Counted from the stretch's first letter, positions 1-10,080 are shown. The stretch: 64,000 bases of DNA from Diaporthe sp. PMI_573 (GCA_021399435.1 JAJTUP010000057.1:1-64000), one strand, 5' to 3'. Translations and numbers: made by a program. The notes: generated by a model from the sequence alone, not told the origin.

Positions 1-839
1 TATTACTTAAGGAATGAGGTAATACCTAGTTTTTCATATCTTATTCTTAGAACTAGTACTATAGAACGTAGAACTCGAGATATAGACTAAAATAGTTAAT
101 AAGTATAATAAAGAATACGAAGTTAAGAAGATTATTAACTCATGATAATATTAGGAAATAATGGAATACCTAGTTAAATAGAAGGGTTATGATACTAGTG
201 AAAATATATAGGAACTAATTAATAATCTTACTAGTTATAAATAAATTCTTGAAGAGTACTAGGCTAGGAACTTAGCTATGGTTAAAACAAGGATGACTAG
301 GGTAAGACTAACTAACTAGCTACCTAACGATACTAAATAGTCTAGAAAATCTATAAGGCTTATAAAGTAGCTAGATAACTAGACTAGTTAAGTAGGTTAA
401 CTAGTTAACCCCTTTAACTAGTCTACGTGTTGACTAGTTAAAAGGCTTGACTAGTTGAAACTATATAGGATTAAGGAAATCTACTAGTTAAGGGCTTGAC
501 TAGTTGACTACCCTAACTAGTTAACCCCTTTAACTAGTTAAGGAATATGTGAAAATAAGGAAGTTAACTAGTTAACCTAGTTAACTAGTTAAACTAATTA
601 ACTAGTTAAGGAGCTTAACTAGTTAATAACCCTACTAGCTAAGTAAAGATATATAGGCTAACGAAATAGCTATAGTTTCAATTCACTAGTTAATTACTTT
701 ACTAGTAAAACTATATACATCAGGATTTCAGTGAGCTACTAATAGCCATACCACTACCAACACCCCTAATACTAGGAATATCTAAGAATGTTAACTAGTT
801 ACTAATATTGTTTACTATCAAACTCTAATTAAAGACACT

Positions 840-1265
840 AACCTTACCCTTAGAACATAACCAAGCCTCTTACACTACTATACCACCAGCCTCCTTAGTA
901 GAGCTCCGACGAGTAGCCTTGGTGGATTGCTTAGTAATCTATATATGCTTAGCTTTAGCCTCCTCCTTTTCTATATAATCTAACTTGTCTAGATTCTATA
1001 GGCCCTAGCGAATGGCCCGCAACATCTTCTTACACTATATATGTTTCTGCTTGTATAAATGTATAAGCTTCTCCTCTAGTTCCTTAATCTTGTCCTCTAG
1101 CTTTTAGTGCTGAGCTAAGATGTGTAGAAGGTCCTTCAAGTTGTTAAGCTCTAGGACGTTGTATTTTGATCATTGCTGGTGAATATATTTGTAACAATGA
1201 CTGGAATCTTGGGTGGAGGCCTTACAGGACTCAAGGCCCTGACTAGTATAGAAAGAGCAAGGCTG
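840..1265 (-). pseudogene. Antisense Cys-motif plus coiled-coil ORF relic in gypsy copy A
   Basis: On the minus strand the translation, broken by TAG/TAA, begins with QPCSFYTSQGLES, continues with Cys/His residues spaced like a small zinc-binding segment, then a heptad-like charged helix (KIKELEEKLIHLYKQK) and an Ala/Ser/Glu-rich tail. The same reading is present in copy B at 6640-7069 with the stops in other places, so the frame was once coding. It lies between the chromodomain and the 3' LTR, opposite to pol. Function unknown; a nucleic-acid-binding accessory protein is a guess from the Cys motif and coiled coil. Confidence 0.6.
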
Positions 1266-1468
1266 TATGGTAATAGTGTTTTAAAGAATGGAAGAAAGAA
1301 GGGAATTATGTTGTTTAACCTTCTTGGAGTGACGAGACGACTTTGAAACCTGAGACTCTTTAATGTGGTCTGATATGATGAATTAGGAAGGTATGAATAA
1401 AAACATGGTGAAATGGGAAGTAACTTACAGAATACTTTTAAGGATAAAAGAAGTAAGAAGGGAGATAG

Positions 1469-1951
1469 TGTTATGAACTAACATAATAGTACCCAGGGGA
1501 CCTGTTTTGATAACCCTGGTAATCAGAATCAGATACTATAATATAACCCCGCAGGTACTTAAGGATAAAGTTAGCAAGGTATACTAAGGCTAGGGTTAGG
1601 GTTAGGCTTATAAGGCTTGCTTATAAGCCTAACAAGCCAGCTTGATAAGTAGATCATCGAGCTTTATATTATAGATTATAGACTTGCCTTGTAAGCTAGC
1701 AAGCTACTAAAGAGTCAGAATATATAAGGATATAGTTATCACTATAGTAGATAGCTTTTATAAAATAAACTCTTTAGTTGTTAATCTAAGTATTTAGTCT
1801 AATAACTAGATAGCCTTATAGCTAGTGATTATATTTAAAGAATCATTATATCTAATACTATATAGTCAAGTATTACCTCTATACTGTATTACTAACATAA
1901 ACCCTATAGGTTACCTACTGAACCTTATAAAGGTTTGGTGTGATTATTATA
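1469..1951 (+). repeat. Ty3/gypsy LTR, copy A
   Basis: Starts TGTTATGAACTAACA and aligns end to end with 7269-7752; the match stops at TGATTATTATA on both sides. A purine-rich tract abuts its 5' edge as a plus-strand primer site would. It contains two TTAGGG hexamers near 1593. The sequence after 1951 is already internal to another gypsy copy, so this LTR may also be the 5' LTR of copy B. Confidence 0.8.
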
Positions 1952-2339
1952 TCTTAAGACTTTTGTAGCTAAAAGCCATGAATTCTTAAATTAATTAGAC
2001 TATTAGCTAGATCTTTTAGGACAATATTATTTTTTAGAAAAGGGTTGTAATTAATGGTGTGAGATAGAATTTAGTTACTAAAGATAGTAAAAAAACATGC
2101 TTAAATAAACCTATAAATACTTCTAGAAGTAGTTAGAAAGAAACTTAGCTTTAGAAAAATAAAGAAAAATTAGACTACTTAAAGACCTTAAAAAAAGGCT
2201 AAAGTTAATTAATATATAACACTATATATAAGTAGGAGACAAAGTAATACCTCCTCTATCTATATTAATATAGAGAACAAAGCATACTAGTAAGATTTAA
2301 ATAAATACTAAGAGAATACTATAAATTTAGAAAAGTATT

Positions 2340-2744
2340 TTAGGAGAAACTTAATATAAAGATCCCTAAATATAGCTAATAAGACTATAAGATACCTATA
2401 TAAGAAGGAAAGATACTAAAGTTTTATAAAATCTATAGACTTAATAAAAAATAACTCAAGGCACTTAGGGAGTACCTAGATAAAAACCTCAGGAAAGGAT
2501 ATATATAACCTTTAAGATCCCTAGCAGGATACCTGATTTTATTTGTATCTAAGAAAAATAGTAAATTACGACTTTATATAAACTACTAATAGCTTAATAA
2601 CATTACTATTAAAAATTAATACCCGCTATTCTTTATTAAGAAACTATAAGACTAATTATAAGGAGTATAATGGTTTACAGCCCTTGACCTTAAGGAAGCC
2701 TACAACCTTATCTAAATAAAGGAAGAAAAAGAGTAGAAGACTAT
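2340..2744 (+). pseudogene. Reverse transcriptase N-terminal part, gypsy copy B
   Basis: The frame shows the Ty3/gypsy RT order: a LREYLDKNLRKGYI-like entry, LILFVSKKNSKLRL, then NNITIKN, and the first catalytic block WFTALDLKEAYNLI. Gln codons are replaced by TAA/TAG. The reading stops at 2744 after a Lys-Thr pair where the 520-bp element begins; the next expected residues are found on the minus strand just left of 4717. Confidence 0.85.
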
Positions 2745-3264
2745 TATTAAACAGAAACGCTCATTTAGGTGTGGGCGCTGCACGTAGGGAGTTACCCTAG
2801 ACTTTATAGAAGGAGTTACCCTAGACTTTTTGCTAGTGGCATGCGCGCTAGCAGATAAGTTTGGTGGCCGTGAGCTGATTTTTTGGGCTGTTTTAAGACC
2901 CTAACTTCAAACCTCTACATTCCCCTTATTTCTTACCTAAAAAGCATGTAATCTAGTTTGTTAGATAGCCTGATTTCTAAAGTTTATCTATATTTAGTTT
3001 GGTTACTGTCAGGGTTAGGGTTGGCTGGCTGTTTGAAGCTAAAGATAGTAGGTCTGAGGGCTGAATTTTCCAGCCCCTCCATTCCTGTACCAGAGCTAAC
3101 CACAGCATGCCTAGGGTTGAGGTTATGTCGGAGGGACTGTAAGGAGGGCTGATAGAAGCCTACTTAAATTTAATGCAAAGTTGTCCAAACCATTCTCAAG
3201 CATCCCAACAAGACCTCTAGTACACCCTACTACTACCTAACCATTTAATCTACTAACCTTTAGA
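2745..3264 (+). mobile_element. 520-bp LTR-like element, copy 1
   Basis: Exactly 520 bp, like copy 2 (4722-5241), to which it is an inverted near-copy. One end is TATTAAACAGAAACGC (TGTTAAAC in the less mutated copy at 8934), the other ends CTTTAGA. Flanks are ACTAT at 2740-2744 and TATAT at 3265-3269; these do not match each other but do match the flanks of copy 2. It carries two TCTAGGGTAACTC motifs (reverse) and two TTAGGG-like hexamers. A 64-codon open frame inside is not considered a gene. The TG start and 5-bp duplication fit a solo LTR; the CTTTAGA end is not a canonical CA. Confidence 0.8.
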
Positions 3265-3269
3265 TATAT

Positions 3270-4716
3270 ATAAGTTTTTCCACTATACTAGCTTTCTTGT
3301 ATGGTATAAAGTGTGTATACTTACTTAGTCTATAAACTATTATTAAAATATTATTAAAGAGTACTTTAGTTAAGGGTTTTTGTAAGAGAGGTAGCTTAAT
3401 AATAAAGTCTAGACTAATAGATAACTATATAGTTATAGGTACTAGTAGGGGCTTTAAAAGTCTATATAGTTTGTACCTAGCTGTCTTGTTTTTATTATAA
3501 GAGTTATATTGCCTAATAATTTCTTCTGTTCTTTGTCTGAGATTTAGGATCTGGTGAGTTTATTAGATCCTTTTTAACTATTACTAATACACTTTAGTGT
3601 CTATATACTAGGGCTTTGTATATTTCCTTGATTAAATTATCTTGTTTTTTGAGATTAATAAGTATCTCCTTAGGTATGGTGTTGACTCTAAACGTAGTGT
3701 TGAGTTTTCGGTTAAGTATAAGGCTCCTGTTTTCTTAAGTTTTAAAGATTATCTATTTAATAGGAGATTCTTTATTCTAGTAGTTAGGCTGCCTGCTAAG
3801 AGCGTCTGCTCAAGCATTCTTAACCCTATTTATATATATAATCTTGATATTAAACTATAAGATAAATTCTATATATCTAACCTGTCTTTTGTTAAGTTAC
3901 TTAGTTATAGTAAAGGTTGTTAGGTTTTTATAGTTTATATAGAGCTTGATTTATTTCTTGGCTCTAATAAGGTAGTGTTGCCATTCTTAAAAGGTATATA
4001 TTATTGCTATGAAATTTTTGTCTAGTATGGTGTAGCGAGTTTCTGGTCTATTAAATTTCTTGCTAAAGTTTGTAATAATCTATGTTTGTCCCTTATCGTC
4101 CTTTTATATAAGTTTGCCGCCTGCTGCATTATTGGAGGCATTAGTATATATCTTAAATTCTTTAGTTAAGTCTGCTTCTTCTAGTACTGGGTCCTTTGTA
4201 ACTTTGTCTTTAATTATTTAAAAGGTGTATTATTCTTTATTTGCCTATTAAAAGATAACCTCCTTTCTTGTAAGGTTAGTAAAGGGTTTTATAATTATAT
4301 TGTATCTACTAATAAACTGTTGATAGAAGTTGGCATAGCTAAGAAATACCCTGACATCTCTAATATATATTGGTATAGGCTATTTCTTAATTACTTAAAT
4401 TTTGTCTTTCTACATCTTAATAATTCCGGGTTTAATGGTATATTTGAGATAGTCGACTTTCTAAATATAGAAAAAGCTCTTCTCTAGTTCTACTAGAAAA
4501 TCTACATCCTGAAGCTTTTAAAATACTAGCTTAACATATTTTTTATATTCTTTAAAGGTTTATAAAAAGATTAGAATATTATCTAGATAGGCAATAACGA
4601 TAATATTAAGGTATTTATATAAGATATAGTTAATTATTTCTTAAAATAACGCTAGTATATTAGTTAATCCAAAAGGCATAACTATATATTTATAATATCT
4701 ATAGTAAGTATAAAAT
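3270..4716 (-). pseudogene. Inverted pol segment: RT C-terminus, RNase H, integrase N-terminus
   Basis: Read on the minus strand from 4716, the translation gives YKYIVMPFGLTN, then IAYLDNILIF, the catalytic YLDD box with one Asp changed to Asn, then VRVFLSYANFYQQFI and the RNase H region. It ends near 3270 with an integrase-core piece (LDFIIKLPL, then KYTHFIPYKKAS). The many stops are RIP-type. Its left and right junction residues continue the plus-strand pieces at 2744 and 5247, so it is the missing middle of copy B turned round. Confidence 0.85.
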
Positions 4717-4721
4717 ATAGT

Positions 4722-5241
4722 TCTAAAGGTTAGTAGATCGAATGGTCAGGTAGTAGTAGGGTGTACTGGAGGTCTTGTTGGGATACTTGAGAATAGTTTG
4801 GATAACTTTGCATTAAATTTAAGTAGGCTTCTATCAGCCCTCCTCACAGTCCCTCCGACATGACCTCAACCCTGGGTATGCTGTGGTTGGCTCTGGTGTA
4901 GGAATAGAGGGGCTGGAAAATTCGGCCCTTAGACCTACCATCTTTGGCTTTAAATAGCTAGCCAACCCTAACCCTGATAGTAACCAAACTAAATATAGAT
5001 AAACTTTAGAAATCAGGCTATCTAACAAATTAGATTACATGCTTTTTGGGTAAGAAATAAGGGGAATGTAGAGGTTTGAAGTTAGGGTCTTAAAACAGCC
5101 TAAAAAATCGGCTCACGGCTACTAAACTTATCTGCTAGCGCGTATGCTACTAGCAAAAAGTCTAGGGTAACTCCTTCTGTGAAGTCTAGGGTAACTCCCT
5201 ACGTGTAGCGCCTACACCTAAATGAGCGTTTCCGTTTAATA
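4722..5241 (-). mobile_element. 520-bp LTR-like element, copy 2 (inverted)
   Basis: Inverted near-copy of 2745-3264, also 520 bp. Left flank ATAGT (4717-4721, reverse of ACTAT), right flank ATATA (5242-5246, reverse of TATAT). It carries the same paired TCTAGGGTAACTC motifs, here in forward sense near 5160 and 5188, and CCCTAACCCT near 4966. Differences from copy 1 are mostly C/T and G/A. Confidence 0.8.
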
Positions 5242-5246
5242 ATATA

Positions 5247-6200
5247 CATTTCTAAGAATTATTGTAAGTAACTACAAGATGCCATACAAGATTGTGTTAA
5301 ATAGAGATAAGTTATTTATATTAAACTTCTAGAAGTCACTAATAAAACAACTTGGGGTAAAATGCAAGCTCTTAACTATAGTATATCTACAGATAGATAG
5401 ATAAACAAAATAAATTAATTAGATTATAGAACAATATCTTTGATATTACATTAACTAGTTATAGGATAACTAGGTTAAATTACTACCATTAACATAGTTT
5501 GCCTATAATAGCGTAATAACTAGCACGACTTAATAGTTACCTTTCTTTATAGTCTATAGATATAAATCTCAGGCTTACTATAAAGCCCTGCTAGATAATA
5601 CAGTTATAGAATCAGCAGAACGAAAAGCAACACAAATCAGATAAATCTAAAAAGATATTTAAGAAAAACTTTCTTTTATATAAAAACAAATAGCTAAGTA
5701 TGTAAACTAGAAAAGAATTAAGGAACTAATTCTTAAAAAGAAAAATAGAGTCTACCTTTTCCGATAAAACATCAAAACCAAGCGCCCTAGTAATAAGCTT
5801 GATTATAAGAAGATCGGACTATTTAAAATCTTAAAGAAACTCTTAGACACTAACTATAAACTTTTACTACCTTAAGAAATAAGATAGTATTTAGTTTTTT
5901 ATATCTTACTTTTAAAGCTAGTACCAAAAAACGCAAAACTCGAGACATAAATTAAGATAATTAATAAGTATAATAAGGAATATAAAGTAGAAAGTATTAT
6001 CGACTTACGATAATATTAAGAAATAATAAAATATCTTATTAAATAAAAAGAATACAATACTAGCAAGAATATATAGAAACTAACCGAAAACCTTACTAGT
6101 TGTAAGCAACTCCTTAAAGAATACCAGGCTAAGAACTTGGCTACAACTAAAATAAAGATAACTAGAACAAGGCTAACTAACTAGCTACCTAATAATACTA
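5247..6200 (+). pseudogene. Integrase C-terminus and chromodomain relic, gypsy copy B
   Basis: The plus-strand frame starts YTFLRIIVSNYKMPYKIVL (integrase core), continues with the Tyr/Leu-Gln-Ile-Asp-Arg segment expected at HPQTDGQTER, LLPLT followed by FAYN, the YKKIGLFKILKKL block, and a chromodomain-like end (YLIKQKEYNTSKNIQKL). Many Gln/Trp codons are stops. It continues directly the integrase piece ending at 3270 on the other strand. Confidence 0.82.
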
Positions 6201-6639
6201 GTTAACTTAGAAGATCTATAAGGCTTATAAAGTGGCCAGGATAGTAAACTAGTCAAGGTACCTATTAGTCGAGATAAATACTTGACTAATCGACCCCCTC
6301 GACTAATTAACCTAGTTGACTAGTTAAACTAATCAATTAGTCGAAAGACTCAACTAGTTAACTATCTTGACTAGTTAACTACCTCGACTAGTTAACTATC
6401 TTGACTAGTCAATTTACTCGACTAGTCAATAACTCTACTAGTCAAGCAAAGATATATAGACTAATAAAATAACTATAATTTTAATTTACTAGTTAATTGC
6501 TTTACCAGAAAAATATATATTAGGATTTTAGTAAGCTACTAATGGCTATACTACTACCAATACCCCTAATACTAGGAATATCTAAGAATGTTAACCAGTT
6601 ACCAACATTATTTATCATTAAACTCTAATTAAAGATACC

Positions 6640-7069
6640 AACCTTATTCTTAGAATGCAACTAAGCCTCCTGCGCTACTATACTACTAGCCTCCTCAATA
6701 GAGCTCCGACAAATAGCCTCGGCAGATTACTCGGCAATCTGCGCATACTTAGCTTCGGCCTCCTCCTTTTCTATATAATCTAACTTAGCCAGATTCTACA
6801 GGCCCTGACAAATAGCCCGTAATATCTTCTCACGCTACATATATTTCTACTTGCATAAATGTATAAACTTCTCCTCTAATTCCTTGATCTCGTCCTCTAG
6901 CTTCTAGTACTAAGCCGAAATATACAGAAGGTCTTTTGAATTATTAAGCTCCAAGACGTTATATTTTAATCGCTACTGGTAAATACATTTATAGCAATAA
7001 CTAGAATCTTGGGCAGAGGCCTTATAGGACTCAAGGCCCTAACTAGTATAGAAAGAGCAAGGCTGTATA
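6640..7069 (-). pseudogene. Antisense Cys-motif plus coiled-coil ORF relic in gypsy copy B
   Basis: Second copy of the relic at 840-1265, same place relative to chromodomain and LTR. The translation keeps QPCSFYTSQGLES, a CYKCIYQQ segment, the KLEDEIKELEEKF helix and an Ala/Glu-rich tail. It is slightly less damaged than copy A; stops are at different codons, so the shared frame predates the mutations. Confidence 0.62.
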
Positions 7070-7268
7070 GTAACGATGTTTTAAAGAATAGAAGAAAGGA
7101 AGGAATTATATTATTCAACCTTCTTAAAACAACAGGATGACTTTAAAACCTGAGAATCTTTAACACAATCTAATATAATGAATTAGAAAGGTATAAATAA
7201 AAACACGGCAAAGTAGGAAATAACTTATAGGACACTTTTAAGAATAAAAGAAGTAAGGAGGGAGATAG

Positions 7269-7752
7269 TGTTATAAACTAACACAATAGCACCCAGGAGA
7301 CCCGTTTTGATAACCCTGGTAAATAGAATTAGACACCACAACGCAACCCTGTAGGTACTTGACGGTAGAGTTGGTCTAGTATACTAAGACTAGGGTTAGG
7401 GTTGGGCTTACAAGACTTGGTTGTAAGCCATACAAGCTGACTCGATAAGGAAATCATCAAGCCTTATACTATAGATCGTAGGCTCGCCTTGTAAGCTAGC
7501 AAGCTAACTAAAAAGTCGGAACATATAAGGATATAGTTATTACTAATAATAAATAGTTTTATAAAATATACTTTTTAGTTGTTAATTTAAATATTTAGTC
7601 TAACAACTAGATAACCTTATAGTTAGTAATTATACTTGAAGAATTATTATATCTTATATAGTATAGTTAAGTATTACCTCTATGCTGTATTGCTAATATA
7701 AATCCTATAGGTTACCTACTAAACCCTATAAAGGTTTAGTGTGATTATTATA
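7269..7752 (+). repeat. Ty3/gypsy LTR, copy B
   Basis: Starts TGTTATAAACTAACA after a purine-rich tract and matches 1469-1951 along its length. It contains two TTAGGG-like hexamers near 7391. A fragment of the 520-bp element begins only about ten bases beyond its end. Confidence 0.8.
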
Positions 7753-7761
7753 ATAAAATCT

Positions 7762-7821
7762 AGTGCTAAGTCTAGGGTAACTCCTTACGTGTAGCGTCTA
7801 TACAAGCGTTTCTGTTTAATA
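7762..7821 (-). mobile_element. Terminal fragment of the 520-bp element
   Basis: About 60 bp corresponding to one end of the 520-bp element: a TCTAGGGTAACTCC motif, an ACGTGTAGCG block and the terminal GCGTTTCTGTTTAATA. It abuts the gypsy LTR on its left and has lost the rest of the element. Confidence 0.6.
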
Positions 7822-8510
7822 TATATAAATAAATATTTATTTTATTTAAAATATTTAAGTTTATAGTTAAGAATCTTTAATAGTATATATTTAAAGTTAA
7901 GCTAGAGAATATTTTTTGCTAAATAATAAGTAATTCTTTTTCTAGCTAGCTATTTCTTTAAATATAATAAAAGTGTTTTATGAAAAGGTTAAGTTATAAA
8001 AGTAGAATAATTATTTATATTATTTAGTACTTAATTATAATTAGTAATTTTTCTCTTTTATATCTTAAGGTTATTTAAAGGATTATAGTAAATAATATCC
8101 TTAATTACCTTTATAAGATTTACTTAATAGGTTTAATTATTAGCTTTATAATAAGCTAAAAACTTTTCCTTTTAGGTTTTCTAAGTATATTACCTTATTA
8201 TAATATTCTTAATAGTAGAGGCTAAGGTAGAAATAGTATAATACTATTTAAAGAGTTTTAAAATCTAATTATTTAGGTTGGTAAACTATTAAGTAATATT
8301 TTCTAAATTATTTAAGGTTTTAATAATATTAGTACTATTAAATCTTAGGGTATTTAGGCTATAAAGTATAAATAAAGCAACTTATAGTAAAACTATAATA
8401 TTAGTAAAAAAGGAAGCCTAAGGGGTAATAAATTTCTGAAGGATTATGCCTTCAACAGTATGTTTCATCGGCAGGGTCGCAATAGGGTGCCTGAGGCGAA
8501 TTGAGACAGT
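7822..8510. other. AT-rich stretch without recognisable gene
   Basis: Dense TA/TTAA-rich sequence, stop-laden in all frames, between two pieces of the 520-bp element. Probably RIP-degraded transposon DNA; no domain could be read. Sequence composition becomes ordinary from about 8430. Confidence 0.5.
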
Positions 8511-8934
8511 TGAGAATGGTTCGGATAACTTTACATTAAATTTGAGTAGGCTTCTGTCAGCCCTCCTCACAGTCCCTCCAACATTGTCTCACCTGCGGGC
8601 ACGCGAGGGTTGGCTGTGGTACAGGAATAGAGAGACCGGAAAATTTAGCCCTCAGACCCACTATATTTAGCTTTAAATAGCCAGCCAACCCTAACCCTAA
8701 CAGTAGCCAAACTAAATATAGATAAACTTTAGAAATCAGACAATCTAATAAACTAAGTTATATACTTTTTGGGTTAGAAATAAGGATAATGTAGAGGTAT
8801 GAAGTTAGGGTCTTAAAATAGCCTAAAAAATTAACTCACGGCTACTAAACTCATCTTTTGGCGTGCACGCCCCATAGCACTAAGTCTAGGGTAACTCCTT
8901 ACGTGCAGTGTCCTAATAAGCGTTTCTGTTTAAC
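8511..8934 (-). mobile_element. 520-bp LTR-like element, truncated copy 3
   Basis: Same orientation as copy 2 and aligned with it from GAGAATGGTT to the terminal GTTTAACA at 8934, which keeps the TG start (TGTTAAAC on the minus strand) lost in the RIP-altered copies. About 65-70 bp of the opposite end are replaced by unrelated sequence. Less AT-shifted than copies 1 and 2. Confidence 0.72.
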
Positions 8935-9188
8935 ATACTTATGTTTAAGTTTTAGTAAAGATTTATACTAAAGCAAATGTGTTTGTAGCCAAAGGTTTTA
9001 GCTAACTGTAGGTTTTAGCGCCTACTTTATAGACATTAGAGGGGAACAAAGAGAAGACCCACAGATACCCGAAGGAGATTTACAGCAGCCGGGAATAACA
9101 GGGAGAGTGCAATCACGTAAAATGGATGGAAAGAGTGGGACGGGCTTTGTCTTAATCATATATTAAGATGATTTAAGTGGCGAATTAT

Positions 9189-9278
9189 GCGGGGATAACT
9201 CAGTTGGGAGAGTGCCAGACTGAAGATCACTTCAGGCATGACATCTGGAAGTCGGCGATTCGATCTCGCCTCACCGCA
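9189..9278 (+). tRNA. tRNA-Phe (GAA) with intron
   Basis: A full cloverleaf can be drawn: acceptor GCGGGGA against TCACCGC, D arm ACTC/GAGT, anticodon stem CCAGA/TCTGG with loop CTGAAGA (anticodon GAA, 9222-9224), T arm GGCGA-TTCGATC-TCGCC. A 17-nt intron (9226-9242) follows position 37, the standard place. Total 90 nt, no encoded CCA. A T-run at about 9289-9296 can serve as Pol III terminator. Odd points: a G5:A68 acceptor mismatch and A10:T25 where G10:C25 is usual, so a weakened or non-functional copy is possible. It lies just outside the transposon block. Confidence 0.88.
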
Positions 9279-9289
9279 TCCTCCTATTC

Positions 9290-9579
9290 TTTTTTTTCAC
9301 AACACTTTTTTGGTCTCATATTAACGTAAAGATTTTTTTTATTTTGAAACACAATTCTTTAGCTTGGTTATTCTCCCATACCCGAATCTCACACTGTATT
9401 TCTCGAACTTATTGCCCAAGGATCACATTCTAAACAGAAACCCATCCGACTCGCTAGGACATACATTATATCAATCTGTGGAGTACAGACCCCTAAACTT
9501 GTAACATGAGCTGAACAAAATATCGCCAATTCTCACTTGTCCGAATCCTCCTGACCATGTTATAAACCAGGAAACTGCA
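9290..9579. other. Intergenic after tRNA
   Basis: About 290 bases with a T-rich start (Pol III terminator) and no frame or repeat worth naming. Confidence 0.5.
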
Positions 9580-10080
9580 CTATCTTCTGTGAGTCGTATG
9601 CACGGTTGCGGCAGATGCCTTTTTCAGGGGCTGCTTTGGCTTAGGATTCCCCTTGTTAAGAAGAGGATTCTCTCTGCCATGAACATTGCCCCTGGCAGCT
9701 TGATTGGACCCTCCAGGGGTCCCGGATCCAGTAGAAGTGGATGGCTGCGATGAGCTCAATGGTGTGTCGTCCCGCCTGGGCTCGAGAACGGTCTTCTTCC
9801 GGTTCTTGAAGCCTATGACCGCGTACTTGTTGAATTCGGACCTGAGTGAGGACCTTCCATGGTGTTTGCAAGGCTTGCAAATCACGTAATCACCTTGATG
9901 TTCTGGACCACTGATGCCGAAGGCTTCGTGACCCCCGAGGGCACAGCATATCTTGATTTTCTGCCGACACTGAGGGCCACGTCCCTGCCGTGCGCCGACC
10001 CAACATTCTTCGTATCTGTGATTGGCGTTCGGATGTCCGCATGTTTTTCACAGCCCTGAATATCCGGAGGAGGTCGACAT
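9580..10080 (-). pseudogene. Small Cys/His-rich protein gene with an in-frame TGA
   Basis: From the ATG at 10080 one frame of 167 codons runs to a stop at 9580, broken only by TGA at 10048-10050 (codon 11). After the TGA the translation is rich in Cys and His in spaced pairs (TCGHPN, EECWVGA, ICCALGGHE, VICKPCKHHG), as in a zinc-binding module, followed by a basic segment (KNRKKTV) and a Ser/Pro/Gly-rich tail. The TGA could be a TGG changed by one G-to-A step. I do not recognise the family. Alternatives: a start downstream that is not ATG, an unseen intron, or a decayed gene. Confidence 0.4.

Larger units (their letters stand above)
1..1951 (+). mobile_element. 3' part of RIP-degraded Ty3/gypsy chromovirus, copy A
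   Basis: The element runs off the left edge. Bases 1-290 read, through many stops, as the end of an integrase and a chromodomain-like stretch matching copy B at 5895-6190. Next come a degenerate GACTAGTTAA-rich stretch (about 340-700), an antisense coding relic (840-1265), a purine-rich tract (about 1446-1468) and a 3' LTR (1469-1951). Stops sit where Gln, Arg or Trp codons are expected (CAA to TAA, TGG to TAG), the mark of RIP. Order and tract agree with Ty3/gypsy chromoviruses of fungi. No intact frame remains, so the copy cannot be autonomous. Confidence 0.82.
1952..7752 (+). mobile_element. Ty3/gypsy chromovirus copy B, interrupted and internally inverted
   Basis: After a short, probably deleted gag/protease part, reverse transcriptase starts near 2340 on the plus strand and stops at 2744. 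Its continuation (RT C-terminus, RNase H, integrase N-terminus) is on the minus strand from 4716 down to 3270. Integrase C-terminus and chromodomain resume on the plus strand from 5247, followed by the antisense relic, a purine tract and an LTR (7269-7752). The two breaks are filled by 520-bp elements in opposite orientation. All frames carry RIP-type stops. Read in the order plus, minus, plus, the pieces give one collinear pol region. Confidence 0.82.

Noticed and set aside
2958..3152. 64-codon open frame in the 520-bp element, also present inverted at 4834-5028
   Set aside because: Conserved only because the element is repeated; copy 3 does not keep it and it has no domain.
3642..3860. 72-codon frame on the plus strand
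   Set aside because: Opposite to the inverted pol segment; the minus strand reads as RNase H region, so this is a shadow.
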